A stretch of 64,000 nucleotides of DNA from Pseudogracilibacillus sp037071985 (GCF_037071985.1 NZ_JAXHDF010000001.1:62001-126000); one strand, 5' to 3'. Shown: positions 46,599 to 56,274, counted from the first letter of the stretch. The notes: generated by a model from the sequence alone, not told the origin. Program-made: numbers and translations.

Positions 46599-47384
46599 TT
46601 ACCCAATAATAGAATGAATAAAGTGCATGGGAGAGTTTTCAAAAAATGAAAAGTAATGCATCGGGTGACGCCGTGGAAAAAGCTGTTTTCGAATTTGCTT
46701 AGGAGAAAGACCTTTATTATATAAGAATAATATTTCTTGTTGTTGACTAATTAAATAGTCGAGTTTCTTTTTTATCGCTTTTTTCCCTTCAAAAATGATT
46801 CCAGCATGGGAACAAACATAAATATCAAAATCATATGCCAATACTTTTCGTAATGATTGGATCGTTTCTGGTACAGATTCAAATCGAAACATACTTTTGG
46901 GAGTCGGTTGAACAAACAAATCCCCTCCAAATAACCAGCCTTTTTCTTTATTAAAAAGTGCTACATGGTCATCTGCATGTCCCGGTGTATGGATCACTTC
47001 CCAGCTATACCTTTCTGTATAAAGTGTTTCCGGCAAAGCTTTCGCTTCAAATGGTTTCCTAGCTCCCCAAAATAAATGTCGATATAAAGGCAGTTTTGCC
47101 TTCTCCTTACATATATCTACTCCACTTTCGTGAATATAAATAGGTACTTGTTTATGTGAATGGATCCAATTTGCCAATCCTGTATGATCTTCATGATGGT
47201 GAGTTAAAACGACGTTATTAAACGTCCACTGCTGAAAAAGCGGAATTAAATAATCTGCACTTCTAGCAGGTCCTGTATCAATTAATAATTCATCAATCAG
47301 AAAAATAGAGACAAGTAGCTTTTGTCCCCCACGTGTAATAGTCATCTCTACTTGACTAAGATCTTCAAAAGACTTCATTTTCAT
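46599..47384 (-). CDS. metallo-beta-lactamase-fold hydrolase
   Basis: A 261-residue MBL-fold protein. The metal motif HHHEDH is near residue 61, followed by HTPGHADDH near 132, the GGDLF Asp, and a late SHAG His. The C-terminal region (about 205-261) is helical and basic. There is no signal peptide. Glyoxalase II-like or lactonase-like activity is possible; the substrate cannot be assigned. The ATG follows GAGGTAG. A DUF2269 gene lies 22 bases upstream, so they may be co-transcribed. Confidence 0.85.
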   Translation of the reverse strand: MKMKSFEDLSQVEMTITRGGQKLLVSIFLIDELLIDTGPARSADYLIPLFQQWTFNNVVLTHHHEDHTGLANWIHSHKQVPIYIHESGVDICKEKAKLPLYRHLFWGARKPFEAKALPETLYTERYSWEVIHTPGHADDHVALFNKEKGWLFGGDLFVQPTPKSMFRFESVPETIQSLRKVLAYDFDIYVCSHAGIIFEGKKAIKKKLDYLISQQQEILFLYNKGLSPKQIRKQLFPRRHPMHYFSFFENSPMHFIHSIIG

Positions 47385-47406
47385 CTTACTACCTCAAATC
47401 ATCTTT

Positions 47407-47859
47407 CTATAAAGGTTTTGTTATCATTAATAAAATTATTATAAAAAATAGTATATTTGTTATTCGTTCATAGAAAAAAAGTCGTTTTGCTAACGGATAA
47501 TACGTTTCTGGTATTTTCTCGCCTTCATATTGCTGCAACAACTTTTTAATGGGTTTTGAATTTGGGGCAAGCACAATTGGGCCAGCACTTAATGCAATAA
47601 GAAAGAGGATTATACTGCTGAAATACCAAAACTGCCCAAAAAGGTAAGGGCGAATTAATCCCATAGCTATTCCGGTAATGATTAATAATGTTCCACCAAC
47701 CATAACAAATAAATGGATTCGATTCCTTACTTTATATGCATGCCTAAGCTCGGTCATCGTCTCTGCCTTTGTTACAATATAAATCATCACAAACCCGGGA
47801 CCTAGACCTACAATAGCAGAAAAAATATGGATAGTGATTAGAACGTCATATAAGGACAT
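47407..47859 (-). CDS. DUF2269-family membrane protein
   Basis: A 150-residue protein with four membrane helices. Its N-terminal HIFSAIVGLGPGF is typical of DUF2269/YfhP-like predicted integral membrane proteins of unknown role. The ATG follows TTGGAGG. Its short distance to the MBL-fold gene suggests an operon. Confidence 0.75.
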   Translation of the reverse strand: MSLYDVLITIHIFSAIVGLGPGFVMIYIVTKAETMTELRHAYKVRNRIHLFVMVGGTLLIITGIAMGLIRPYLFGQFWYFSSIILFLIALSAGPIVLAPNSKPIKKLLQQYEGEKIPETYYPLAKRLFFYERITNILFFIIILLMITKPL

Positions 47860-47953
47860 ATAAAAACCTCCAAGCTGCTTATTAGTCTACAATCTAACCA
47901 TACACTATTTCAACAATTGGAGGTATCATTTTTATTCATTTTTTCTGTACTCT

Positions 47954-48835
47954 TTATTCTCCTACATATCTGCTTAATATAGAATCAACATTTTCTCCGT
48001 AAGACTCACCAAATAAGTTTAAATGAGCTAATAAATAATAAAGTTGGTATAACGGCTTTATATCATCGTAATCTTTTCGTAAAGGATAGATCTCATCGTA
48101 AGCATCATAAAACTTACTAGAAAACCCTCCAAATAATTCTGTATAAGCCATTTCAAAATGACGATCGCCATATAAAAAGGAAGGATCAACGATAAATGGT
48201 TCCCCTCCTGGCCCCACTATCCAATTACCTGAATATAAATCACCATGCAGATGAGACGGCTCAACAAAACTAGGTATATACTTCTCCAATTGTTCCATTA
48301 ACTTTTCTAATCGCACACGACGCTGATCTTTGATAAGTCCTTTTTCAATTCCTTGGTTAATTTGTGAACCAAGTCTATACTCCTTATAATACTCTAGCCA
48401 ATTTGCGTTTAGCTCATTCGGCTGAGGCAAAAGCCCAATATATGTATCGTTTTGAAAACCATGCATCCGCCCAAAACATTGGTGTAAATGAGCTAGTTTT
48501 TGACCAAGCACTGTTTCTGTATCATCTGTCTTTTTTCCTTCAATCCATTCAAGAAGCAGAAAAGCTTTTCCAGGCTGATCAGAATAGGATAGAAAATTAG
48601 GAACTGAGATTCTTCCGGTCTCCTTAATAATACGTAAACCAGTTGCTTCGCTTTTAAAAAAGCCTTTAGGTGAGTTAAGATGAAACTTCATAAAAAACTC
48701 CGCATCTACTGTTTGAATATAATATGCTTCGTTTATAGAACCACCTTTTATTTTCTTAATTGTTTCTAAGCCTGAGTAATCTCTACCGTTTTCTAAAGCA
48801 ATTTTTGCAAGACGTTCCATATTATCCATTTGCAT
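47954..48835 (-). CDS. fructosamine/ketosamine-3-kinase family protein
   Basis: A 293-residue aminoglycoside-phosphotransferase-fold kinase of the FN3K family. It shows KIKGGSINEAYYI (nucleotide loop), FMKFH with the ATP-site Lys, LLEWIEG hinge, catalytic HLHGDLYSGNWIV, and the metal-binding DPSFLYGDRHFE. FN3K enzymes phosphorylate ketosamines so that they fall off glycated amines (deglycation). The ATG at 48835 lies inside the end of the deaminase gene, after GGAAAG, so translation is coupled. 47860-47953 upstream of the DUF2269 gene is spacer. Confidence 0.87.
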   Translation of the reverse strand: MQMDNMERLAKIALENGRDYSGLETIKKIKGGSINEAYYIQTVDAEFFMKFHLNSPKGFFKSEATGLRIIKETGRISVPNFLSYSDQPGKAFLLLEWIEGKKTDDTETVLGQKLAHLHQCFGRMHGFQNDTYIGLLPQPNELNANWLEYYKEYRLGSQINQGIEKGLIKDQRRVRLEKLMEQLEKYIPSFVEPSHLHGDLYSGNWIVGPGGEPFIVDPSFLYGDRHFEMAYTELFGGFSSKFYDAYDEIYPLRKDYDDIKPLYQLYYLLAHLNLFGESYGENVDSILSRYVGE

Positions 48836-49283
48836 TACTGTCTTTCCAAATTTCCATCGGGTTTTCCTGAGACTCTTCCAAAGGCATATGCTTCATCATA
48901 AGTTTACGGTCCTCATTAGGCTTTGTTAAATCATCATAAATAACTTTCGACATACCTAAACCAACCTCGACTGCATCATTTACAGATGCACAGTAATAAA
49001 CATCTGTTATCCCTGCAAAGTACATTGAAGTTAAACACATAGGACATGGTTCTCCGCTAGCGTACATTGTATATTCGGCTAAATCATGTGTTTGCAACTT
49101 TTCTTGTGCTTTTCGTATCGCAATTAATTCGGCATGACCACTCACATCAAAATGTTTATGGAGTTCATTTACTCCTTCCGATACAATCTCTCCATCTTTC
49201 ACCAGTGCAGCACCAAAAGGCTGTCCCCCTTGACGAACATTTTCTATTGCAAGGTCGATTGCCCTCCGCATAAATTGATCCAC
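48822..49283 (-). CDS. nucleoside/guanine deaminase-like CMP/dCMP deaminase family protein
   Basis: A 153-residue cytidine-deaminase-fold enzyme. The zinc site is HAE (about residue 51) and PCPMC (about 80-84). Length and layout resemble GuaD and TadA-related nucleoside deaminases. The start is GTG at 49283 after AGGAGG. It overlaps the fructosamine kinase gene by 14 bases, hinting at a shared role, for example clearing damaged or glycated nucleobases, which is inference. Confidence 0.85.
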   Translation of the reverse strand: MDQFMRRAIDLAIENVRQGGQPFGAALVKDGEIVSEGVNELHKHFDVSGHAELIAIRKAQEKLQTHDLAEYTMYASGEPCPMCLTSMYFAGITDVYYCASVNDAVEVGLGMSKVIYDDLTKPNEDRKLMMKHMPLEESQENPMEIWKDSNANG

Positions 49284-49471
49284 TATTCATACCTCCTAAG
49301 CAATACCATCATCTTATAATAATGAGTTGATTCCTACCACTTATCTTATTGTAACTTATTTATCCATTAATTTCTTATAATAACTTGATTCGTTTTGTTT
49401 CTAAGATTAACGGTTACTTATCGTCAACGATTCGTTATCCTTAGTCAATTACCTCTTTAACAGACTCTTTA

Positions 49472-50488
49472 TTATTCATAGCTGATTTTCATATCGCCTA
49501 GCTTAATCCAGCCTAACTTTTTAAAAAAGACAGTAAAAAGAAAACTAATGAAAGCAGGAGCGATAATATGTAAAATTAATACCGCCCAAAACACCTGCAT
49601 TGTGAAACCCATAGTTTCAAATGCCATTATTTGCCCAACAAGACCACTTGTACCCATTCCAGCTCCAGCAGTATTATTAGCCATTTGAAGCCAGACGGTT
49701 CCAATCGGTGCAAGAATGGCGCCTGCCATTGTTGGTGGAATGATAATAGCTGGATTTCTTAATATATTCGGAACTTGAAGCATGGAAGTTCCAATTGCTT
49801 GAGCTAAAAATCCACCCACACCATTATCCCGGTAACTTGAAGCAGCAAAACCAATCATCTGTGCAGAACACCCGATAGCAGCTGCTCCTGCTGCAAGACC
49901 ATCAAGTGAAAGCATAAAGGCTATTGCTACGCTTGAAATCGGAGCGGTTAACGCCCATCCCATTAGGACAGCTACCAATATTCCCATGATAAAAGGACGT
50001 TGAGTTGTTGACCAATTAATAATGTCACCAAACCAAAGCATAAACGTATTTATCGGCATCCCGATTAACTTCCCAGTAACATATCCAATAAAAATTGTAA
50101 TAAATGGCGTTACAATAATATCGACTCTTGTTAACTTATAAACAAGTTTACCGAATTCAGTGGCGAAAAGCACTGCCACATAACTGCCAGCCGGTCCCCC
50201 TAGTTCAGCACCAAATGCTCCTGCAAAGAGTGCTGAAAAAAGAACTAACGGTGGAGCTTTTAGGCCATGAGCAATCGCTACTCCAATTGCCCCTCCCATT
50301 ATTTTCGAATCCATTGCAAACGTTCCGATTTCTACAAATGAAGCGATATTTAATTGCTCACCAATCGTTTTAAAAATCAAACCAATTATTAAAGATGAAA
50401 ATAATCCTAACGCCATATAACTTAAGGCAGTTATGATGTATTCCCTTGCTGATAATGTGATCCCTTTGTCTGCTAAATACTGTTTCAA
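49472..50488 (-). CDS. PTS IIC-like membrane protein (PTS_EIIC_2 family, PfoR-like)
   Basis: A 338-residue protein with about nine or ten hydrophobic segments and many Gly/Ala. Stretches such as GGAIGVAIAHGLKAPPLVL and IIIPPTMAGAILAPIGTVW are typical of the PTS_EIIC_2 group. No IIA or IIB gene adjoins and the family's substrate is unclear. The start is TTG at 50488, well placed after AAAGGAGG. Monocistronic. Confidence 0.8.
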   Translation of the reverse strand: MKQYLADKGITLSAREYIITALSYMALGLFSSLIIGLIFKTIGEQLNIASFVEIGTFAMDSKIMGGAIGVAIAHGLKAPPLVLFSALFAGAFGAELGGPAGSYVAVLFATEFGKLVYKLTRVDIIVTPFITIFIGYVTGKLIGMPINTFMLWFGDIINWSTTQRPFIMGILVAVLMGWALTAPISSVAIAFMLSLDGLAAGAAAIGCSAQMIGFAASSYRDNGVGGFLAQAIGTSMLQVPNILRNPAIIIPPTMAGAILAPIGTVWLQMANNTAGAGMGTSGLVGQIMAFETMGFTMQVFWAVLILHIIAPAFISFLFTVFFKKLGWIKLGDMKISYE

Positions 50489-50683
50489 TTTTATCCTCCT
50501 TTGTGAACTCTTTCACACAACAATTCTCATATACAGTATACATATTTACAGGTGTCTTGTCACTAGTATTTTTAATTGTAAGAAATAAAGCTTGGCGAGT
50601 TGTATTTGCTTAACAATAGTTATTTCGTTATAATTTGGATGATTATGCTATGAAAATACACACTTTATGGGGGTAAGACTCAC

Positions 50684-51241
50684 ATGAATATAAAAAATAA
50701 ATCTGATTTAGCTACCATCATTAGAGAACGTCGGTCAGTTAAAAAAGGTTATACAAATAAAAAGGTTGAGGAAGAAACTGTTCGGGAGTTGCTAGAAGAT
50801 GCTATTTGGGCGCCGACTCACGGCATGAGACAGCCTTGGCGATTTCTCTTTGTGGATAAAGATAATTTACCATCTTTTGCAAAAAAAGTTGCTGCAACAT
50901 ATCCAGTGGAAATGCAACAAAACCGAGAAGATTATTTAAATGAACCTAATGCTATTCTAGTCGTTATTATGGAAGAACCTGAAGCACAAAAACAATGGGA
51001 TGAGAACTATGGAGCTACTGCAAGTATGATTCAAAATTTCTGGTTACTTGCATGGGAGCATGACTTAGGTGTTGTATGGAAAACAAATCCCCATATTTAC
51101 GATCCGAAAGTAAAAGAATTATTAAATGTCGCTGAAAATGAAAAAATTGTAGGTTTTGTTCATCTTGGTTATTTTGAGAAACAGCCTATCAAAAAAGACC
51201 GTATACCACTTGCAGATAAATTCACAAAATATATAGGCTAA
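50684..51241 (+). CDS. nitroreductase-family FMN oxidoreductase (YfhC-like)
   Basis: A 185-residue nitroreductase. The FMN-binding start RERRSVKKGYTNK, WAPTHGMRQPWRFLFV and a late GFVHLGYFE are family features. It likely reduces quinones or nitro compounds with NAD(P)H. The ATG follows GGGGGTAAG. Monocistronic; a long hairpin lies after it. Confidence 0.88.
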   Translation: MNIKNKSDLATIIRERRSVKKGYTNKKVEEETVRELLEDAIWAPTHGMRQPWRFLFVDKDNLPSFAKKVAATYPVEMQQNREDYLNEPNAILVVIMEEPEAQKQWDENYGATASMIQNFWLLAWEHDLGVVWKTNPHIYDPKVKELLNVAENEKIVGFVHLGYFEKQPIKKDRIPLADKFTKYIG

Positions 51242-51276
51242 TTTAAGAGACTGTAACATAAGAATTTTTATGATAG

Positions 51277-51367
51277 AAAAGACGAACGATGCTAGATGTA
51301 TAATAGCTCCGGAAATATCCTTGCTTTCTAAAGGCAACGTATATTTCCTGCATATTGTTCGTCCTTT
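51277..51367. terminator. long nested hairpin between convergent genes
   Basis: Outer arms GACGAAC (51281-51287) and GTTCGTC (51357-51363) and inner arms GGAAATAT (51311-51318) with ATATTTCC (51341-51348) and TTGC with GCAA form a nested, about 90-base hairpin flanked by A and T runs. It may end both convergent genes. The GGAAATAT/ATATTTCC core resembles that in the dispersed repeats. Confidence 0.55.
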
Positions 51368-51441
51368 CAATTGCTAATTTTATTTATATCCCAGCTTCTA
51401 GTATCATTACACAAAACCATTAATAGGTCGTTGATTATAAT

Positions 51442-52725
51442 TTAATAGATACCGATCGATGCTAATAATATTGCAACAACAACTGAAATAATTGGAATTA
51501 AAACTGCGACAATAAATATATCTAAATAACTATCTTTATGTGTCATCCCCGTTATTGCAAAAAGGGTCAATACCGCTCCGTTATGTGGTAAAGTATCAAG
51601 TCCACCTGAAGCAAGTGAAGCTATTCGGTGAAATTGCTCAGGATCTATTCCAGAGCTTTGTGCAATTTCGTAATATTTTGAGCCTAGCGCTTCTAAAGCA
51701 ATTCCCATTCCTCCTGAAGCGGAACCTGTCGAGCCGGCTAACACATTAACCGCTATTGCTTCAGAAATAAGTGGATTTCCTTTTATACCCATTAACATTT
51801 CTGTCAGTTTCTCAAATCCAGGTACAGCTTTTACAACTGAACCGAAACCAACCGCAGCACTCGTATTAATAATTGCAGTCATTGAACCAATTGCTCCTTC
51901 ATTAATGGCTTTAACAAAACGTTTAAATTTATGAATATTCAGCAATAAAATTAATACAATTCCTGCTATTAGTGACAAAATAATATCCCACTTTAATAAG
52001 TTTAGTGTGACAAGCACAGTCAATAATGGCAATAAAGAAAGTAAGAATGATGGCGCACTTCCTTCAACATTAACAATTTTACTATCTTTTGGTTCTGTAT
52101 AAACCTCACCATTTGCTTTTAACTTCTTTTCACGCCAACGAAGATAATAATACCCTCCGCCTCCCATAATTAGTCCAGCTACGATACCCATAATAGGTGC
52201 TGCTGTTGCAGTCGTATGAAAATATTCCATAGGGATAAGATTTTGAATCTGTGGTGTACCCGGGATCGCTGTCATGGTAAAAGTAAACGCCCCCAGTGCT
52301 ACTGTTCCTGGAATGAGACGTCTTGGAATATCAGCTTCTTTAAATAACGTTAAAGCTAACGGATAAACTGCAAATACGACCACAAATAAACTAACACCTC
52401 CATACGTTAAAACTGCTGCAGAAATAAACACACCAAGAATAGCTCTTTTGGTTCCTATTAATCTAGTCATGGCAACAGCAACAGATCTTGCCATTCCCGT
52501 ATCTTCCATTAGCTTGCCAAAGACTGCACCAAGCATGAATACTGGAAACCATGCTTGGGCAAATCCAACGAATCCGCCCATATAGGTGTCCTTATAGGCA
52601 TCAAGTAAGTCCAGTCCCCCAGTTAATGCAACAATTCCGGCAGCGATTGGTGCTATCCATATGATAGACCAACCTAAATATGCTAAAACCATTAATACAA
52701 CAAGTCCAGCAAATATACCAAACAT
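51442..52725 (-). CDS. GntP-family permease (likely hydroxybutyrate or ketone-body uptake)
   Basis: A 427-residue membrane protein with about 12 segments. It is of the GntP/gluconate permease type, with the mid-protein SAAVGFGSVVKAVPGF and a late GGLDTLPHNGAVL. B. subtilis has a similar permease (YxjC) in its scoAB/yxjF cluster, so import of 3-hydroxybutyrate or acetoacetate is likely. The ATG follows GGAGGGG. It is the last gene of the sigma-54-controlled operon. Confidence 0.87.
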   Translation of the reverse strand: MFGIFAGLVVLMVLAYLGWSIIWIAPIAAGIVALTGGLDLLDAYKDTYMGGFVGFAQAWFPVFMLGAVFGKLMEDTGMARSVAVAMTRLIGTKRAILGVFISAAVLTYGGVSLFVVVFAVYPLALTLFKEADIPRRLIPGTVALGAFTFTMTAIPGTPQIQNLIPMEYFHTTATAAPIMGIVAGLIMGGGGYYYLRWREKKLKANGEVYTEPKDSKIVNVEGSAPSFLLSLLPLLTVLVTLNLLKWDIILSLIAGIVLILLLNIHKFKRFVKAINEGAIGSMTAIINTSAAVGFGSVVKAVPGFEKLTEMLMGIKGNPLISEAIAVNVLAGSTGSASGGMGIALEALGSKYYEIAQSSGIDPEQFHRIASLASGGLDTLPHNGAVLTLFAITGMTHKDSYLDIFIVAVLIPIISVVVAILLASIGIY

Positions 52726-52759
52726 AAGACCCCTCCATTTTATTAATAATAATTAATTA

Positions 52760-53938
52760 CTAAAGTGCTTCTACAATCATTGCGATTCCTTGCCCTCCAC
52801 CAATACAGAGAGAGACGACTCCATATTTTGCATGTTGTCTTTTAAGTTCTTGTATAAGTGAATAAAGAACACGTGTCCCACTTGCACCAATTGGATGACC
52901 TAATGCGATTGCTCCACCATTAACATTTACTTTTTCTCTGTTTAGTCCGAGTTCTTTTTCAACAGCGATATATTGAGCCGCAAATGCTTCATTGATTTCG
53001 AATAGATCCATGTCATCTAATGTTAAATTTGCTCTCTCCAATGCAATCTTTATCGCAGCGACCGGACCAATACCCATAATAGCTGGATCAACTCCTGAGA
53101 CGCCCCAGGAGATTATTTTTGCAACTGGAGATACATCATTCTTCTGAACAAATTCCTCTCCGGCAATAACAACTGCTGCAGCACCATCATTAATCCCGCT
53201 AGCATTCCCTCCAGTTACTGTTCCATTTTCTTTAAATGCAGGATTTAATTTTGCTAGTTTTTCAACTGTTGTGTCTTCACGAATATGCTCATCTTCTTCT
53301 ACTAATTTTTTACCTTTTCTTGTTTGTAACTCAACAGCTATAATCTCTTCAGAAAACTTTCCCGTTTTTCTCGCTATACCTGCACGTTGATGACTTAAAT
53401 AAGCATACTCATCCTGGTCTTCACGTGAAATTTGATATTTTTCTGCTAAATTTTCCGCTGTAACTCCCATTCCGCATCCAATATACTTATCCGTTAAAGC
53501 AGCCCATAGCATATCATCTATTTGTGGTTTACCAAGCTTCGTGCCAAATCTACTTCCTCGTATAGCATAAGGGGATAAACTCATATTCTCAGCACCTATT
53601 GCTAACGCTACTTCTCCTTCATCTAGTTTGATAGATTGAGCTGCTGAAATAACGGCCTGAAGCCCCGAACCACATAACCGATTCACTGTAAGTGCTGGAC
53701 TAGCAATAGGAATTCCTGTTTGAAGGGCAATATGCCTTGCCAAATAAGGAGCATTTTTGGATGAATGGATTACATTCCCTAAAACGGATAGATCGATATT
53801 TTCTGGAGAAATGCTACTTCTTTTTATTGCTTCTTTACTAACAATTGTCCCTAATAAGGTCAAATCCATATCTTTGAGAGCGCCTCCAAAACTTCCAAAA
53901 GCTGTACGTGCCCCTTCTAATATATAAATCTCCTTCAT
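52760..53938 (-). CDS. acetyl-CoA acetyltransferase (thiolase)
   Basis: A 392-residue thiolase. The acyl-binding Cys is in RLCGSGLQA (near residue 88), and GGAIALGHPIGASG (His near 348) and the final CIGGGQG supply the other catalytic His and Cys. It cleaves acetoacetyl-CoA to two acetyl-CoA. It is the fourth gene of scoA-scoB-bdh-thiolase-permease. The ATG follows AGGAGG. Confidence 0.93.
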   Translation of the reverse strand: MKEIYILEGARTAFGSFGGALKDMDLTLLGTIVSKEAIKRSSISPENIDLSVLGNVIHSSKNAPYLARHIALQTGIPIASPALTVNRLCGSGLQAVISAAQSIKLDEGEVALAIGAENMSLSPYAIRGSRFGTKLGKPQIDDMLWAALTDKYIGCGMGVTAENLAEKYQISREDQDEYAYLSHQRAGIARKTGKFSEEIIAVELQTRKGKKLVEEDEHIREDTTVEKLAKLNPAFKENGTVTGGNASGINDGAAAVVIAGEEFVQKNDVSPVAKIISWGVSGVDPAIMGIGPVAAIKIALERANLTLDDMDLFEINEAFAAQYIAVEKELGLNREKVNVNGGAIALGHPIGASGTRVLYSLIQELKRQHAKYGVVSLCIGGGQGIAMIVEAL

Positions 53939-53962
53939 TACTTTGCCTCCTGAAAAATTCTA

Positions 53963-54742
53963 TTATTGTGCTGTATATCCCCCATCTAAAACTACTGCCT
54001 GCCCTGTGACACCTTTTGCTTTATCACTTGCTAAAAACATGGTGTAATCAGCAATCTCTTGTACTTGTAAAAGCCTTTTTTGTGGAATAAGTGGATATAG
54101 AACTTCTTCTAAAACTTTCTCCAAGGAGATATTACGATTTTTTGCTAAATCTTCAAATTGATTTCTTACGAGCGGTGTATCTACATATCCGGGGCACATT
54201 GCATTTACGGTAATACCGAAATCCGCGCCCTCTAACGCTGCCACTTTCGTTAATCCAATCAAGCCATGTTTCGCACTATTATAGGCAGCTTTTCCTGCAA
54301 AACCGATAATCCCGTTAATGGATGCCATATTGATAATTCGACCAAATTTTTGTCTTTTCATAATCGGAAACACATGTTTGATCGCCATAAATGGCGCAAC
54401 AACCATCAACTTGTTTATAAACTCAAATTTTTCTGTAGGAAAATCCTCTATTGCCGCTACATATTGCATGCCCGCATTATTAATTAATACATCCAATCTC
54501 CCATAATGCTCGACGGTTTTATCTAAAGCCTCTGTTAATTCTTCTTCATTTGTTACGTCACATCTCAAGCCCAAGCAGTCATAACCATTCGCTTTCATTT
54601 GTTCAATTTCTTTGTTTAACTGTTCTTCATTTATATCCGTTAAGACTACCTTTGCTCCGTTTTTTGCAAATTCTTTCCCAATTTGATTCCCAATCCCACT
54701 TGCTGCACCTGTCACAAAAACAACTTTATCTTCTACAAACAT
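53963..54742 (-). CDS. 3-hydroxybutyrate dehydrogenase (SDR family)
   Basis: A 259-residue short-chain dehydrogenase. It has the NAD site TGAASGIG (about residues 11-18), NNAG, catalytic Ser in NMASINGI, and YNSAKHG. The C-terminal TGQAVVLDGGYTAQ matches 3-hydroxybutyrate dehydrogenases such as YxjF. It oxidises 3-hydroxybutyrate to acetoacetate. The ATG at 54742 lies 9 bases after AGGAAGG; the ATG at 54751 abuts that SD. Confidence 0.9.
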   Translation of the reverse strand: MFVEDKVVFVTGAASGIGNQIGKEFAKNGAKVVLTDINEEQLNKEIEQMKANGYDCLGLRCDVTNEEELTEALDKTVEHYGRLDVLINNAGMQYVAAIEDFPTEKFEFINKLMVVAPFMAIKHVFPIMKRQKFGRIINMASINGIIGFAGKAAYNSAKHGLIGLTKVAALEGADFGITVNAMCPGYVDTPLVRNQFEDLAKNRNISLEKVLEEVLYPLIPQKRLLQVQEIADYTMFLASDKAKGVTGQAVVLDGGYTAQ

Positions 54743-54768
54743 GTTTATCATCCTTCCTAATTAACTCG

Positions 54769-55431
54769 TTATGCAATTGTTTCACTAATGATAAGGTTGG
54801 CATCTGTACCTTTAATTACCTCTTCTTTGGTCCAACCATTTAATACTTCTATTAAAACTACTCCTTGATCGGTCACATCCATTACAGCTCGTTCCGTAAT
54901 AATACGATCAACTACACCTTTACCAGTTAACGGAAGAGTACATTCTTTACGTATTTTTGATTCACCTTTTTTACTTACATGCTCCATAATAACGACAACT
55001 TTACTTGCTCCATGGACTAAATCCATTGCCCCGCCCATACCTTTAATCATTTTCCCTGGAATCATCCAGTTTGCTAAATCACCTTTTTCAGATACTTCCA
55101 TTCCACCAAGTATCGCAAGGTCTAAATGTGCGCCTCGTATCATTGCAAACGATTCTGCACTATCAAAATAAGAGGCTCCAATCGCTTCAGTAACCGTTTC
55201 TTTCCCAGCATTAATTAATTCAGGATCTACATTTTCTTCCGTTGGGTACGGTCCAATTCCTAGTAACCCATTTTCAGAGTGTAGAATCACCTTTTTATTT
55301 GGTTCAATATAGTTCGCTACCAATGTCGGCATACCAATACCTAAATTCACATAGAATCCGCTTTTGATTTCTTTAGCGGCTCGTCTTGCAATACTTTCTC
55401 TAACCTCGGCTTTCGTAAGTTGCTTTCCCAT
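54769..55431 (-). CDS. scoB: 3-oxoacid CoA-transferase subunit B
   Basis: A 220-residue CoA-transferase beta subunit. The catalytic Glu is in HSENGLLGIGP (about residue 44), and GGMEVSEKGDLANWMIPGK is diagnostic. With ScoA it moves CoA from succinyl-CoA to acetoacetate. The ATG at 55431 is preferred because AAGGAGG lies upstream; the reading from 55455 contains the SD. Confidence 0.94.
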   Translation of the reverse strand: MGKQLTKAEVRESIARRAAKEIKSGFYVNLGIGMPTLVANYIEPNKKVILHSENGLLGIGPYPTEENVDPELINAGKETVTEAIGASYFDSAESFAMIRGAHLDLAILGGMEVSEKGDLANWMIPGKMIKGMGGAMDLVHGASKVVVIMEHVSKKGESKIRKECTLPLTGKGVVDRIITERAVMDVTDQGVVLIEVLNGWTKEEVIKGTDANLIISETIA

Positions 55432-55455
55432 TAAATTTATTTCCTCCTTAAGCAT

Positions 55456-56142
55456 TTAACGTAATGTCACACGCTCAATTCTTTTTTCTTGTTTCCCCTG
55501 AATCGTTCCTTGAACATAAATTCCAGGGGTATGAATGCTATCGGCATTTAAAGAACCAACTTCTACTAATTCTTCCACCTCAGCGATCGTCACCTTACCT
55601 GCAGCAGCCATTATTGGATTAAAGTTTCGAGCAGTTTTGTTGTACATCAAATTTCCATAAGTATCTCCTTTCGCCGCACGAACCAGGCTAAAGTCAGCCT
55701 TTAACGCTGTTTGAAGTAAATACTCTTTCTGATTAAATGTTCGTACTTCTTGATTTTCAGCAATAGGCGTACCCACTCCTGCTGGTGTATAGAAGGCAGG
55801 AATTCCAGCTCCACCTGCTCGAATTCTTTCTGCAAGAGTACCTTGCGGGGTTAATTCTACTTCGAGTTCTCCAGATAGTACTTGCCTTTCAAATTCTGCA
55901 TTTTCCCCCACATAAGAACCTATCATCTTATCAATCTGCTTATTTTGTAACAATAGTCCGAGTCCCCAGTCATCTACTCCACAGTTATTAGAAATAACTG
56001 TTAAATTTTTCACTTTTGATTCGACTAATGCGAGAATTAGATTTTCCGGAATCCCAACAAGCCCGAATCCTCCAACCATAATCGTCGATCCATCTTCTAT
56101 CTTTCGTACTGCTTCTTCAAATGATTTATAAATCTTTTTCAT
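55456..56142 (-). CDS. scoA: 3-oxoacid CoA-transferase subunit A
   Basis: A 228-residue CoA-transferase alpha subunit. The CoA-binding GGFGLVGIPENL (about residues 23-34) and the middle stretch GVGTPIAENQE are typical. The ATG at 56142 lies 8 bases after GGAGG (a GTG precedes it by one codon). It is the first gene of the operon, about 30 bases downstream of a sigma-54 promoter. Confidence 0.94.
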   Translation of the reverse strand: MKKIYKSFEEAVRKIEDGSTIMVGGFGLVGIPENLILALVESKVKNLTVISNNCGVDDWGLGLLLQNKQIDKMIGSYVGENAEFERQVLSGELEVELTPQGTLAERIRAGGAGIPAFYTPAGVGTPIAENQEVRTFNQKEYLLQTALKADFSLVRAAKGDTYGNLMYNKTARNFNPIMAAAGKVTIAEVEELVEVGSLNADSIHTPGIYVQGTIQGKQEKRIERVTLR

Positions 56143-56171
56143 CACCTATGCCTCCTTCACCCCCTATAACA

Positions 56172-56187
56172 TGCAAGAGTCATGCCA
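56172..56187 (-). promoter_or_regulatory. sigma-54 (SigL) -24/-12 promoter of the sco operon
   Basis: On the minus strand TGGCATGACTCTTGCA has the GG and GC elements of the consensus TGGCAC-N5-TTGCA with correct spacing. Together with the AAA+ activator gene upstream it makes a complete SigL control unit. Confidence 0.85.
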
Positions 56188-56234
56188 ACTTTTAATTTGC
56201 AAAATCCCTTGTGCCTACTCATTTTTCTTAACAT

Positions 56235-56274
56235 ATAAAAAACTCTGTATTCCAAAGATCTGGAAAACAGAGTT
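56235..56274 (-). terminator. terminator of the AAA+ activator gene
   Basis: On the minus strand a 14-base arm AACTCTGTTTTCCA pairs with TGGAATACAGAGTT (one mismatch) and is followed by TTTTTT. It lies between the activator gene and the sigma-54 promoter, so it insulates them. Confidence 0.8.
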
